From: an uncultured Lachnospiraceae bacterium
GTDB taxonomy: Bacteria > Bacillota > Clostridia > Lachnospirales > Lachnospiraceae
Reading direction: 5' to 3'
Assembly: GCA_947629865.1 (NCBI GenBank)
Contig: CANRFJ010000001.1
Coordinates: 62,001-126,000 of the forward strand
DNA length: 64,000 nt
Position 1 is the stretch's first letter; each line of letters starts with the position of its first letter. Made by a program: the position numbers and the translations under genes. Shown in pieces: positions 15,407 through 23,727 of this stretch. The notes below the pieces were generated by a model that did no database searches, was not told the DNA's origin, and was given only the letters and a program-made list of their open reading frames with translations.

Positions 15407-17912
15407 TAAACTGATTAACTTCATATTAGAGTTCAGCCAGATTATCCTGGTCTTTCTTGGCGTTTTCTCGGCCATGATGTGCACGGCGTTCAGCCTGTCG
15501 CTTACCTTTGACAGGGGAATCTGCACGCTGGTTATGCTGTTGGGCAGTATTCTGTTCTATGGGCTTTTTATGGTGCTGGAAACCTTCCACAATGGAAAAC
15601 TCTACGGTATTCTCGGCCTGACTCTTTTTTACCTTCTGATTATTTACCGCTTCTTCGGGGCGGTTAAAAAAGGATTCGTAACGATCGTCAACAGTTTTCT
15701 CAAGGAGTTTATGAATTATTCGGGGAGCAGTCTGACGCTTATGTCCTATACGGATAAGGAGACGGCCAGCGTGCGCTTTTGTACCACGCTGATTCTGGTG
15801 CTGCTTGGCATTTATCTGATAGCCATTATCAGCGCCTTCTTCTACCGCAGGCGGCGTTCGATTGTATTTCTTGCGCTCACGGTTCCCTTTGCGGTTCTTC
15901 CTCTGGCCGTGGGCAAACTCGGTTTTTTCTCCAATCTTGTCACCTACCTCGGAGTCACGATGGTGATTATCGGGACGCGGCATATGCGGACGGACGCCAC
16001 AGACCGCCGTATGCGCCAGAAACTCTCGCTTATCCTGATGCTTACCGGCCTGGTGGCGGGGACAGTCTCTTATATCATCGTCCCGCCGGAGAGGTACGGG
16101 AGAAATCAGGACCGGATCGTCGAGATAAAAAATTCCATAGTGGCGTTATCGACTTGGGATCTGGGCGAGATATCCGACTGGCTCAAGTCGCATTTTAACG
16201 GAGACGCCATAGACTACGGCCGCCTGGGGAAAAAGAGGGAGGTTGTCTATACCGGTGAGACTATGCTCAAACTATCGGGAGAGGTGAATGATCAGAATGG
16301 CATATATCTGAAAGGGTATGTAGGAAGGGGCCTGTACCTGAAGGGATATGTGGGCGACGTCTACCAGGAAAACCGCTGGTCTTCGCTGCGGCGGAACGAC
16401 GAGTACAGGCGGGAACTGGAGGAGATGGAAAAGAGCGACGGCATTACGCCGGACAACTGGCATTCCCGCCTCCGGAATGAACTGGGTAACGAGCAGGCCT
16501 CAGGGAGAGATGTGTGGCATACAGGCCAACTGCATATCCGGAATATCGCCTTTGGCTATGGAAATTATCTGATGCCCTATCTTCCTCTGGGAGAGTTTAA
16601 GTATAAGGACAATGGGCGGGTGACAATTGACACAGGGGGTATTGATTACAGGGCGGAGTATTATACTCTCTATCCCATCGTCATGAGACAGGATCTGCTA
16701 AGCGGGGACATTACGCTGGCAGAGGTTATATGGTGGGGGAGCAACCAGCAGGAACGCCGGAAGCTTACGGATTTTGTGGAAAAATATTATCTCCAGGTGC
16801 CGGATTCCCTGAATGGGATTAAGGAGGAATTTCTGGCATATTTGAAAAAAAACGGGGATATGCTGGAGCGCTATAAAGAGGGAAAAGCCAGTGAGGCCGA
16901 TATGATTCGGGCGGTGAAAAAATATATATCCGATGCCGTCAGTTATTCATTGGCTCCGGGAAAAACACCTTCCGGACGCGATACGGTGGAATATTTTCTC
17001 AAGGAGGGGAAAAAAGGATACTGCACATACTATGCCACTACTTCCGTCATGCTGCTTCGGAGCGCCGGAATTCCGGCCAGGTATGTGGAGGGAATGTATG
17101 TGCCGGAGGAGCAGTTAGATCCGTGCAAAAAGGGAAAAGAGATTTCAGTCCCCGACAGCGACGCCCACGCCTGGGTGGAGGTATGGCAGGAGCAGTATGG
17201 CTTTGTGCCGGTAGAGGTGACGCCGGGCACCGGCGAGGAGTATGCCGCGTCACCGTCCACGCAGGAGCAGGAGGAACCGAGTGATTCTAATTTTGACGGC
17301 GCTACGGAGGAGGAAGACAACTTTGAACCCACGCCGGTTCCCTCGGAGGAGCCGGAGCAGATAACGCCTACGCCGGCGGTGACAGAGGTGCCGGAGGAGG
17401 ATATGACCTTTGACGACATCGAGGGCAATGAGGAGGATGGAGAAGAAGCGGATACGAAAGGAAGTGAAAGCGATTCACACTCTGCTTTGATGGAAATACT
17501 ATGGCAAATTTTGAAAATTTTGCTTCCCGTAATCCTCATTGCGGCAGTCATTGAAGGACAGCGGCGTATCCGGCGGAAGATTTTTGCCAGGAATCTCCGA
17601 AAACTGAAAATGAAAAAGAGAATCCGGCGGGCGCACTATCATCTGGCCAAAGTGTTTGTGAGCAGGGGCGCCGTGTACCGGGGACAGCCGATGAAGGAGT
17701 ATTCCGGAGAAATCGCCCATGCCATGGGGCTGCCGGAGGAAGAAGTCGGTGAATATGTCAGCATGGTTTACTATGCCCGGTTTGGCCCCGACGACATTAC
17801 AGATGAGCAGATGGCTGCCTTCCGTGAGATATATGACCTCATGCGGAATAAGGCCTACGAAGATGTGAAATGGTGGAAAAAGTTATATTATATGTATATT
17901 TTAGTGTTGTAA
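15390..17912 (+). CDS. Membrane-bound transglutaminase-like protein
   Basis: About 840 residues. Several N-terminal membrane helices (residues 15-240) precede an extracytoplasmic transglutaminase-like domain. GYCTYYATTSVMLLRSAGIPARYVEG holds the catalytic Cys, and DAHAWVEVWQEQYGFVPVEVTPG the His and Asp. A Pro/Glu/Thr-rich linker, a further membrane helix near residue 715 and a cytoplasmic tail follow (DUF3488/DUF4129-like layout). The frame is open from GTG 15381, but GTG 15390 is better placed after GAGGTGAGG; both overlap the DUF58 gene. It probably modifies or binds envelope protein in concert with MoxR and DUF58. Confidence 0.88.
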   Translation: MKARNNKLINFILEFSQIILVFLGVFSAMMCTAFSLSLTFDRGICTLVMLLGSILFYGLFMVLETFHNGKLYGILGLTLFYLLIIYRFFGAVKKGFVTIVNSFLKEFMNYSGSSLTLMSYTDKETASVRFCTTLILVLLGIYLIAIISAFFYRRRRSIVFLALTVPFAVLPLAVGKLGFFSNLVTYLGVTMVIIGTRHMRTDATDRRMRQKLSLILMLTGLVAGTVSYIIVPPERYGRNQDRIVEIKNSIVALSTWDLGEISDWLKSHFNGDAIDYGRLGKKREVVYTGETMLKLSGEVNDQNGIYLKGYVGRGLYLKGYVGDVYQENRWSSLRRNDEYRRELEEMEKSDGITPDNWHSRLRNELGNEQASGRDVWHTGQLHIRNIAFGYGNYLMPYLPLGEFKYKDNGRVTIDTGGIDYRAEYYTLYPIVMRQDLLSGDITLAEVIWWGSNQQERRKLTDFVEKYYLQVPDSLNGIKEEFLAYLKKNGDMLERYKEGKASEADMIRAVKKYISDAVSYSLAPGKTPSGRDTVEYFLKEGKKGYCTYYATTSVMLLRSAGIPARYVEGMYVPEEQLDPCKKGKEISVPDSDAHAWVEVWQEQYGFVPVEVTPGTGEEYAASPSTQEQEEPSDSNFDGATEEEDNFEPTPVPSEEPEQITPTPAVTEVPEEDMTFDDIEGNEEDGEEADTKGSESDSHSALMEILWQILKILLPVILIAAVIEGQRRIRRKIFARNLRKLKMKKRIRRAHYHLAKVFVSRGAVYRGQPMKEYSGEIAHAMGLPEEEVGEYVSMVYYARFGPDDITDEQMAAFREIYDLMRNKAYEDVKWWKKLYYMYILVL

Positions 17913-17924
17913 GGAGGACATCAA

Positions 17925-18539
17925 GTGTTAAAGAAAACATACGAAAAAATCAACGCATTATTTGAGGAGTCAAACGGTTATCTGTCTACCAGAAAACTGT
18001 TGGATAACAAAATTACTACAATTCAGATCCGCACAATGCTGGAAGAAGGAAAGATTGAAAAAATTTCCCATGGAAATTACTGGAACTGTATGAGCGGTCA
18101 GCCAAAACCGGAAAACTACAAGATGATAGAGGCCTGCATGACCAATCCGCGGGCGGTGATCTGCTCCTTGAGCGCCTGCTATTACCACGGTCTGCTGAAG
18201 GAGGAGCCGGAGCGGTTATATGTGGCCACGGCCCGCACAGACCGGAGCGGCATGAAACTGACCTTTCCGGTATCCAGGCATTACTTTTCCATTAAGGCCT
18301 TTGACGAGGACGTACAGAGAATTTCCACCAAATACGGCGAGATACGGGTGTATGATGTGGATCGCAGCGTCTGCGACTGTATCCGGCTGGAGCAGGAAAT
18401 AGGCCGTGAGACGGTGGAACTTGTCATGGAAGGATATGCGGGATACAGCAGGAGAAAACCGGAGCATCTTCTGGAATATGCCGATAGGATGCGCTTTGGC
18501 AAAATTGCCAGGGAGTATCTGGCGAGGAGCGGCAACTGA
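17925..18539 (+). CDS. AbiEi-like antitoxin-domain protein without toxin partner
   Basis: A 204-residue protein resembling the AbiEi family: an N-terminal winged-helix-like segment (SNGYLSTRKLLDNKITTIQIRTMLEEGKIEKISHGNY) followed by the conserved core AVICSLSACYYHGLL and a C-terminal VYDVDRSVCDCIR block. In type IV AbiE systems this protein represses the operon and counters the AbiEii nucleotidyltransferase. No AbiEii gene is adjacent; the following gene is a phosphoesterase. Start GTG 17925 has AAGGAGG 8 bases upstream. It may be a stand-alone transcription factor co-opted from an abortive-infection module. Confidence 0.75.
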   Translation: MLKKTYEKINALFEESNGYLSTRKLLDNKITTIQIRTMLEEGKIEKISHGNYWNCMSGQPKPENYKMIEACMTNPRAVICSLSACYYHGLLKEEPERLYVATARTDRSGMKLTFPVSRHYFSIKAFDEDVQRISTKYGEIRVYDVDRSVCDCIRLEQEIGRETVELVMEGYAGYSRRKPEHLLEYADRMRFGKIAREYLARSGN

Positions 18540-18569
18540 CAGGTTGGATTGTGATGTGTGAGGTGGTTT

Positions 18570-19868
18570 ATGTTGATAAGATTTGTTGGTTTGATGGCGC
18601 TTATGATGATACCGGTGGGAGTATTTTTCTACTTTTACTTCCGGCGAATGATACTTTTCTGGAGCCACAGGGACAAAAGCCGGATCGTGCGGGTTGTCAG
18701 CATTTTGCTGGCGGTTCTCGCCGCACTCGGCAGCCTGAATCCGTTCAGCGTCACGGCGCTGGTGCTTCTCCATGTGGCGGCCGCTCAGGTGGTCGTCCAG
18801 CTTTTGTGGCTGGCGGGGAAGCGCTTTATCAAAGCCCCGGCCGATTCAGGTGATACGCAGTTATCGGATTCTCCGGCGGAGAATCCGGTGGAAAGACCGC
18901 TGTCCGAAAATCTGACAGAAAAACCGCTGCACAAAAATCCAATGAATAAGGCATTGCCGGAAAAAATATACCGCTGCGGCCTGGTTCCACTTGTGGTGAC
19001 GGCGCTGGTTCTGGGCTATGGCTATCTCCATATGAAGGACGTAGAACCGAAAAATTATACCGTGTCAATCAACAAGGAGCTGCCGGACGGCCTGACGGTG
19101 GCGCTGATTTCCGATCTGCATTTTGGAACCACCATGGACAGGGAGAAACTGCAGCGTTACTGCGATGAGATCTCGGCGCAGAATCCGGATATCATCGCCC
19201 TCTGCGGAGATATCGTGGACGAGAGGACGACGGCGGAGGAGATGCGCCAGGCAATCCAGACGCTGGGGGGTATGGAGAGCAAATACGGGATTTATTATGT
19301 CTTCGGCAACCACGACTCGGCCTCTTATTCTTCCAATCCGCCCTTTACGGTGCCGGAACTGACGGAGGCGTTTGAGGCGGCGGGGATCCGTATGCTTACG
19401 GACGAATGTGTGGAGCTGGGCGATAATATCGTGCTGGCCGGCCGGCTTGACAGAAGTTATTCCATGTCGATGTGGCGCGGGGACGCGTCGCATGAAGGAG
19501 TGGAGTCGATTGGGCGCAAAGATACGAAGAAACTGCTGGAGGGAGTGGACAGGGACAAATTCATTCTCCTGTTGGATCACCAGCCTGTCGAACTGGAAGA
19601 AAATGCGGCGGCCGGAGTAGATTTGCAGCTGTCCGGACACACTCACGGCGGCCAGATATGGCCGGTGGGACTCATATCCGATTGGCTGGGATTCGGGGAG
19701 CTGAATTACGGGGAAAAGACCATGGGCGATTACCATGTCATTGTCTCCTCAGGAATTGCCGGATGGGGGTATCCGATCCGCACCGGATCAAACTCGGAAT
19801 ATCTGATAGTAAAGGTCAGCGGAACGAACCGCGCGGCGGGGGACAGAGAAAGCGGAGGGGAAATATGA
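18570..19868 (+). CDS. Membrane-anchored metallophosphoesterase
   Basis: About 432 residues: hydrophobic N-terminus with several membrane segments (to about residue 80), a variable linker, another hydrophobic helix near 150, then a calcineurin-like phosphoesterase domain. Metal-binding motifs are ISDLHFG, CGDIVDE, GNHDS and SGHTHGGQIWP, as in the YkuE/YaeI type of lipid or envelope phosphoesterases. ATG 18570 sits just after GAGGTGG; an in-frame GTG at 18558 is possible. The stop overlaps the ATG of the next gene (ATGA), so they are coupled. Confidence 0.88.
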   Translation: MLIRFVGLMALMMIPVGVFFYFYFRRMILFWSHRDKSRIVRVVSILLAVLAALGSLNPFSVTALVLLHVAAAQVVVQLLWLAGKRFIKAPADSGDTQLSDSPAENPVERPLSENLTEKPLHKNPMNKALPEKIYRCGLVPLVVTALVLGYGYLHMKDVEPKNYTVSINKELPDGLTVALISDLHFGTTMDREKLQRYCDEISAQNPDIIALCGDIVDERTTAEEMRQAIQTLGGMESKYGIYYVFGNHDSASYSSNPPFTVPELTEAFEAAGIRMLTDECVELGDNIVLAGRLDRSYSMSMWRGDASHEGVESIGRKDTKKLLEGVDRDKFILLLDHQPVELEENAAAGVDLQLSGHTHGGQIWPVGLISDWLGFGELNYGEKTMGDYHVIVSSGIAGWGYPIRTGSNSEYLIVKVSGTNRAAGDRESGGEI

Positions 19869-20377
19869 TAGCGGAAAGTATATTTTTAATAATGGGATCG
19901 GTTTTGCTGCTGGCGGGCATCATTTTTATTATTTGCTGGAGACGTCTTGCCCGATATTCAGGAGAGACAACGGGAGTGATTATAGATATCACGAGGCAGG
20001 GAGCCCAGTATAATAATCAGGCAGAAAGGGAGACTACAGTGTCCCAGGGAGATGATAAGCTTCACGTTCAAAAGAACATTAATACCGGATATTGTGGCAG
20101 CAATAGTAATAGTAATATGTATGCGCCTGTCTTTCAATATACTGTGGATGGGAAGACGTATACCAGAGCTAGCGGATTGGCCTATAACAAAGGAATTGCT
20201 CAAAAAAAACTGGGGAAAACAGTGCCGGTATATTACAATGTAAATAACCCCCAAAAGGCTTCCTTGTCAAATGGGAAAGGGTATAAGATGCTTGCGTTTG
20301 GGTTATCCATAGGGGGTATACTATTCTGCATAATTGGTTTTGCGTTAGCCATAGCGGATCATATGTATCTGATTTAG
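19865..20377 (+). CDS. DUF3592-like small membrane protein
   Basis: The product has 170 residues with an N-terminal membrane helix (IFLIMGSVLLLAGIIFIICW), a soluble beta-rich middle (MYAPVFQYTVDGKTYTRASG, GKTVPVYYNVNNPQKASL) and a C-terminal membrane helix. This two-helix layout with the YxPVFxYTVDGKxY and YNPxNPxxA-type motifs is characteristic of DUF3592. Function unknown. It overlaps the phosphoesterase by 4 bases. It is the last backbone gene before the AT-rich accessory block. Confidence 0.8.
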   Translation: MIAESIFLIMGSVLLLAGIIFIICWRRLARYSGETTGVIIDITRQGAQYNNQAERETTVSQGDDKLHVQKNINTGYCGSNSNSNMYAPVFQYTVDGKTYTRASGLAYNKGIAQKKLGKTVPVYYNVNNPQKASLSNGKGYKMLAFGLSIGGILFCIIGFALAIADHMYLI

Positions 20378-20409
20378 GCAGCGGGTTTTTGATTACGAAG
20401 TTAGGTGAA

Positions 20410-20435
20410 ATACTATGCAATTTATTGTATAGTAT
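20410..20435. repeat. 26-bp palindrome, left copy
   Basis: Arms ATACTATGCAAT and ATTGTATAGTAT (one mismatch in the dyad) around a 2-bp centre. An almost identical copy, one base different at the centre, lies at 34620-34645 just beyond the defence operon. It could be an attachment-site remnant, a repeated extragenic element, or a shared operator. Confidence 0.8.
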
Positions 20436-20731
20436 CACGAATTTTGAGTACGCCAGAAAATTTTTATATAACATGCGCGGACCGAATCTCCCAAACGCCG
20501 TTTGAGGAATTTGTTGTTAAAAAACCGAAACAGTGTTTAGGCAATTGGAAGAAAATCGGCCGTTTATAGTATTTTGTTTAAATTAAAAATATTATGTGCT
20601 ACAGTTAAAAGCATTTTGGATAAATTTATTTGCATGAATTACGTGAAAATGAGAATGTATATTATAAAGATATTGGTGTTGAGAATTCAAAAATAGAACA
20701 AATTCTTCTAAAAAGAAAAGATATATATTAC

Positions 20732-20762
20732 GGCTTCCAAGAGTGTACTCGGAAGCCTTTTT
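20732..20762 (+). terminator. Terminator-like hairpin
   Basis: GGCTTCC (20732-20738) pairs with GGAAGCC (20751-20757), with an inner GAGT/ACTC pairing, followed by TTTTTG. No gene directly upstream explains it, so it may end a small RNA or a lost gene. Confidence 0.65.
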
Positions 20763-20995
20763 GTATGAAAAGCTATTTAAAGAAACTAGAGTGGCTACAA
20801 TATTCTAATTTTTATTATATATCTTTCAAAACTGTTACTCTTTCAGGGAAAGTATGATTTCCTTTGAATATTTTAGTATATCCATACAAATAGCATTCTA
20901 TAGTATTATCCAATACATATAGGTCGGTGATTAGTTCATACATCAACAACAAGCAGAACTTTGATTTTGATGTGCTTGAAAATTCAAACATTTAA

Positions 20996-21024
20996 TTTAC
21001 AAAAGAGAAATAATGTGATATGCT
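20996..21024 (+). promoter_or_regulatory. Candidate promoter of the defence operon
   Basis: TTTACA (20996-21001), 17-bp spacer, TATGCT (21019-21024), preceded by TGA (21016-21018), an extended -10. It would give a leader of about 125 bases before the ATG at 21155. Confidence 0.45.
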
Positions 21025-21154
21025 ATAAATTAATGTAATATAGTTTTTTGTTTATAGGAATGAGAGAAAATTTGTGAGATTTTGGATTGTCAAATTGAAG
21101 ATGTGATTGAGATAAAAAGGACTTGAAGGATAGCGAAAACGCTGGGATAAATGT

Positions 21155-22900
21155 ATGATAGAGAAACTTTGTCCGGCACATAATGTGCCTGTGTATGGCG
21201 AGAGATGCTCTATGCCAGGGTGTGATGCAAGACCGATTGTATCAACTACGATATATTGGTGTAAGAAGTGCAATGTACCAGTCTTTGAAATAGAATGTCC
21301 TTGCTGCCATTCAAAATGTAATTATATAGCAACAGATATGCGACCTGTATTTCCAGAAGAAAAACTTTTGCTGGCAATACTATGGGAATATGACAATCCA
21401 TTGGATTTGGATGAACGGTCTGTATGGAACAGTAATAGCGGTTATTATATTGATGGAGAAAAGAAAGAACTTGTTATAAGGAATATTAACAAGTTCTCAC
21501 TTGAAAGAATTAAAAATATTAAAACAAAATATGATGAGTATTTTCCGCAGATAGATAGAACATATTTTGAACAAATGATACAAAGATTTACGGATATCAA
21601 TAAAGAAAGGTACTTTGCTATCACAGATGAGGCTATCAACTATATCCAGAGCTTTCAGGAAAATTATTCATTAGAAGATATGTTTGTTTCATTTAGTGGA
21701 GGGAAGGACTCGACCGTAACTTCCGATTTGGTTACAAAGGCATATTCCACGAATAAAGTGACGCATATATTTGGGGATACAACATTAGAATTCCCTCTTA
21801 CATATGATTATAGATTACGCTTTGCAATGTCTCATACAGTTCTTCGGGCAAAGAATTATGAAAAAAATTTTGAAGAATTATGTGAAACCGTGGGACCGCC
21901 TAGCCGTGTTATGCGATGGTGTTGCACAGTGTTTAAAACCGGTGCTATTACGAAGACTTTAGCGCAGATTTTTAAGGATAAGACAAATGTACTTACCTTT
22001 TACGGGATTAGAAAAAGCGAGTCGGTATCAAGAAGTAAGTATGACAGAGAGAGTGAAAGTCCAAAGATAACAAAGCAGACGGTAGTATCTCCAATTATTG
22101 ATTGGATTGATTTTGATGTATGGTTATATATTTTGACCACTGGAATTGATTTTAATGAAGCATATAAACTCGGCTATTCAAGAGTAGGATGCTGGTGTTG
22201 TCCAAATAATGGGGCATGGTCTGAATTTTTATCAAAGGTGCATATGTTTGATAAATATAAGCACTGGAGAGATATTTTGGTGAGGTTTGCAATAAAAATA
22301 GGTAAGCCGGATCCGGAGGAATATGTGGATGCCGGAGCGTGGAAAGCAAGACAAGGTGGTCAAGGGTTAGAGATAGCGAATACTTCTATTATCAAATTTG
22401 AGCCATGTGCTACGGAAGATAATGCCTTTAACTATGAACTGCAGAATCTTATTACAGAAGACCTATATGAACTTTTTAAGCCTTTTGGATATATCAATAA
22501 AGACTTGGGAAACAAGCGACTTGGTGAAGTATATGTGCTTGATAAGAAAGGCGAGATTGTTCTGGTGTTACAAGGCAGGGTAGGAACAAACCGACTTAAA
22601 GTAATAATCAAGAAGACAAATATCGCAGGGGCAAAGAATTTAGTTGGGGCAGAAGGAAAAATAAAGTGTCAGCTGACTAAATATCAGATGTGTTTAGGGT
22701 GTAAAGCCTGTGCAAGTGTGTGTAAGCATAATGCAATTACTGTACACACGCTTGATAGAGAAGATGATGAACAGAACCTTGTGTATCGTATAGATGATGA
22801 AAAATGCGTTCGCTGTACTGAGTGCGTGGATCATTTCACAGCAGGGTGTTATATGAGAAAGGTTCTTGGGATTAAGAGAGGAAACATAGATGAAGATTAA
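21155..22900 (+). CDS. PAPS reductase-family PP-loop enzyme with zinc-ribbon and ferredoxin domains (DndC/SspD-like)
   Basis: 581 residues. Residues 5-55 hold nine cysteines in CxxC-type pairs, a likely zinc ribbon. The PP-loop ATP pyrophosphatase core begins at SFSGGKDS (residues 179-186), with later cysteine motifs RWCCTVFK and GCWCCPNNG as in DndC-type sulfur transferases. The C-terminus is a two-cluster ferredoxin (CLGCKACASVCKHNAI and CVRCTECVDHFTAGC). DndC and SspD activate the DNA backbone for sulfur insertion in phosphorothioation. It is the first gene of a nine-gene operon that includes a cysteine desulfurase, which supports that role. The ribosome site is weak. Strongly AT-rich coding sequence. 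Confidence 0.8.
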   Translation: MIEKLCPAHNVPVYGERCSMPGCDARPIVSTTIYWCKKCNVPVFEIECPCCHSKCNYIATDMRPVFPEEKLLLAILWEYDNPLDLDERSVWNSNSGYYIDGEKKELVIRNINKFSLERIKNIKTKYDEYFPQIDRTYFEQMIQRFTDINKERYFAITDEAINYIQSFQENYSLEDMFVSFSGGKDSTVTSDLVTKAYSTNKVTHIFGDTTLEFPLTYDYRLRFAMSHTVLRAKNYEKNFEELCETVGPPSRVMRWCCTVFKTGAITKTLAQIFKDKTNVLTFYGIRKSESVSRSKYDRESESPKITKQTVVSPIIDWIDFDVWLYILTTGIDFNEAYKLGYSRVGCWCCPNNGAWSEFLSKVHMFDKYKHWRDILVRFAIKIGKPDPEEYVDAGAWKARQGGQGLEIANTSIIKFEPCATEDNAFNYELQNLITEDLYELFKPFGYINKDLGNKRLGEVYVLDKKGEIVLVLQGRVGTNRLKVIIKKTNIAGAKNLVGAEGKIKCQLTKYQMCLGCKACASVCKHNAITVHTLDREDDEQNLVYRIDDEKCVRCTECVDHFTAGCYMRKVLGIKRGNIDED

Positions 22901-23723
22901 AGGACATGAAAAATTTATTCTTCGTGAAGGGTGGCTGACCAAGGGCATACGGGGAGTATCTGAAGATGACCATTTATTCCATGGAAATGACGGGGCTGAC
23001 AAGCTTGGTGTTGGAACTAATATGGTTAAGTCAATAAGATACTGGATGCAAGCATTCGATTTGCTTGACAAGGATAGTAAAGCAGGAATGGCATTAAATT
23101 CATTTGGCAAGTTGATTCTTGATAATGACTTATATTTAGAGGATAGTTTTACACTCTGGATACTTCATTCTCACATTGCAAAGAATGAAGATAAAGCAAC
23201 TACATGGTATGTTTTTTTTAATAAAGTAGATGCAGAAGAATTTACCAAGGAAGAAATTTTTGATCCCATAAAAAGAGAATTGCTTCTTTTGGCTGACAAA
23301 ACATTTCCGGACAGATCCTTGGAAGATGACATTGATGTTTTGCTTAATATGTATAGTCGTGAAAAGAAAGTTGAAGATCCAGAAGATAAAAATGTATGCC
23401 CATTAGTAGAATTGGGATTGATAAAAAAAGATGGTGTTCGTTATGTGCGTCAGCAACCGGATTTAAGGAAATTTAGCGATTATATTGTTTTATATGAATT
23501 GACAGATTTGTTGGATGAGAAAAAATCAATTGAAATTGATGCTGTTGCAGAACTGGCAAAACATATTTATCATCTAAACCGAATAACAGTTAATAATATT
23601 TTGGATCGTTTAGATAATGCGGGATATATAAGAGTTGATAGAACAGCAGGGCTAGATATGATATATCCGAATAAGACAATTACAGCGCAAGAGATAATTG
23701 AAGAATATTATAGGGGCAGGTAG
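22890..23723 (+). CDS. DUF4007 family protein (SspB-like)
   Basis: 277 residues without signal peptide or membrane helix. The start KIKGHEKFILREGWLTKG followed by WMQAFDLLDKDSKAG and LNSFGKLILDNDLYLED matches the DUF4007 pattern, and the C-terminal half resembles winged-helix segments. DUF4007 proteins travel with PAPS reductase, ATPase and cysteine desulfurase genes; as I recall, SspB of the single-strand phosphorothioation system is of this type. The ATG overlaps the previous gene by 11 bp. Inferred role: DNA-handling (nicking or recognition) subunit of the modification complex. Confidence 0.75.
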   Translation: MKIKGHEKFILREGWLTKGIRGVSEDDHLFHGNDGADKLGVGTNMVKSIRYWMQAFDLLDKDSKAGMALNSFGKLILDNDLYLEDSFTLWILHSHIAKNEDKATTWYVFFNKVDAEEFTKEEIFDPIKRELLLLADKTFPDRSLEDDIDVLLNMYSREKKVEDPEDKNVCPLVELGLIKKDGVRYVRQQPDLRKFSDYIVLYELTDLLDEKKSIEIDAVAELAKHIYHLNRITVNNILDRLDNAGYIRVDRTAGLDMIYPNKTITAQEIIEEYYRGR

Positions 23724-23727
23724 AGAT

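Larger units (their letters stand above)
20378..21154. other. AT-rich intergenic region at the left edge of the accessory block
   Basis: I see no convincing gene here. A 75-codon frame at 20630-20857 has no database-like features and contains a hairpin. The region holds the left copy of the 26-bp palindrome (20410-20435), a terminator-like hairpin (20732-20762) and a candidate promoter for the defence operon (20996-21024). Base composition changes sharply to AT-rich just after 20400. Confidence 0.6.

Noticed and set aside
20630..20857. 75-codon frame in the left intergenic region
   Set aside because: It contains a terminator-like hairpin, has no ribosome site and no family resemblance.
20378..21154. 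tRNA or attachment site in a tRNA at the left edge
   Set aside because: No cloverleaf or conserved T-loop (GTTCGAATC-like) was found, and no integrase is nearby.
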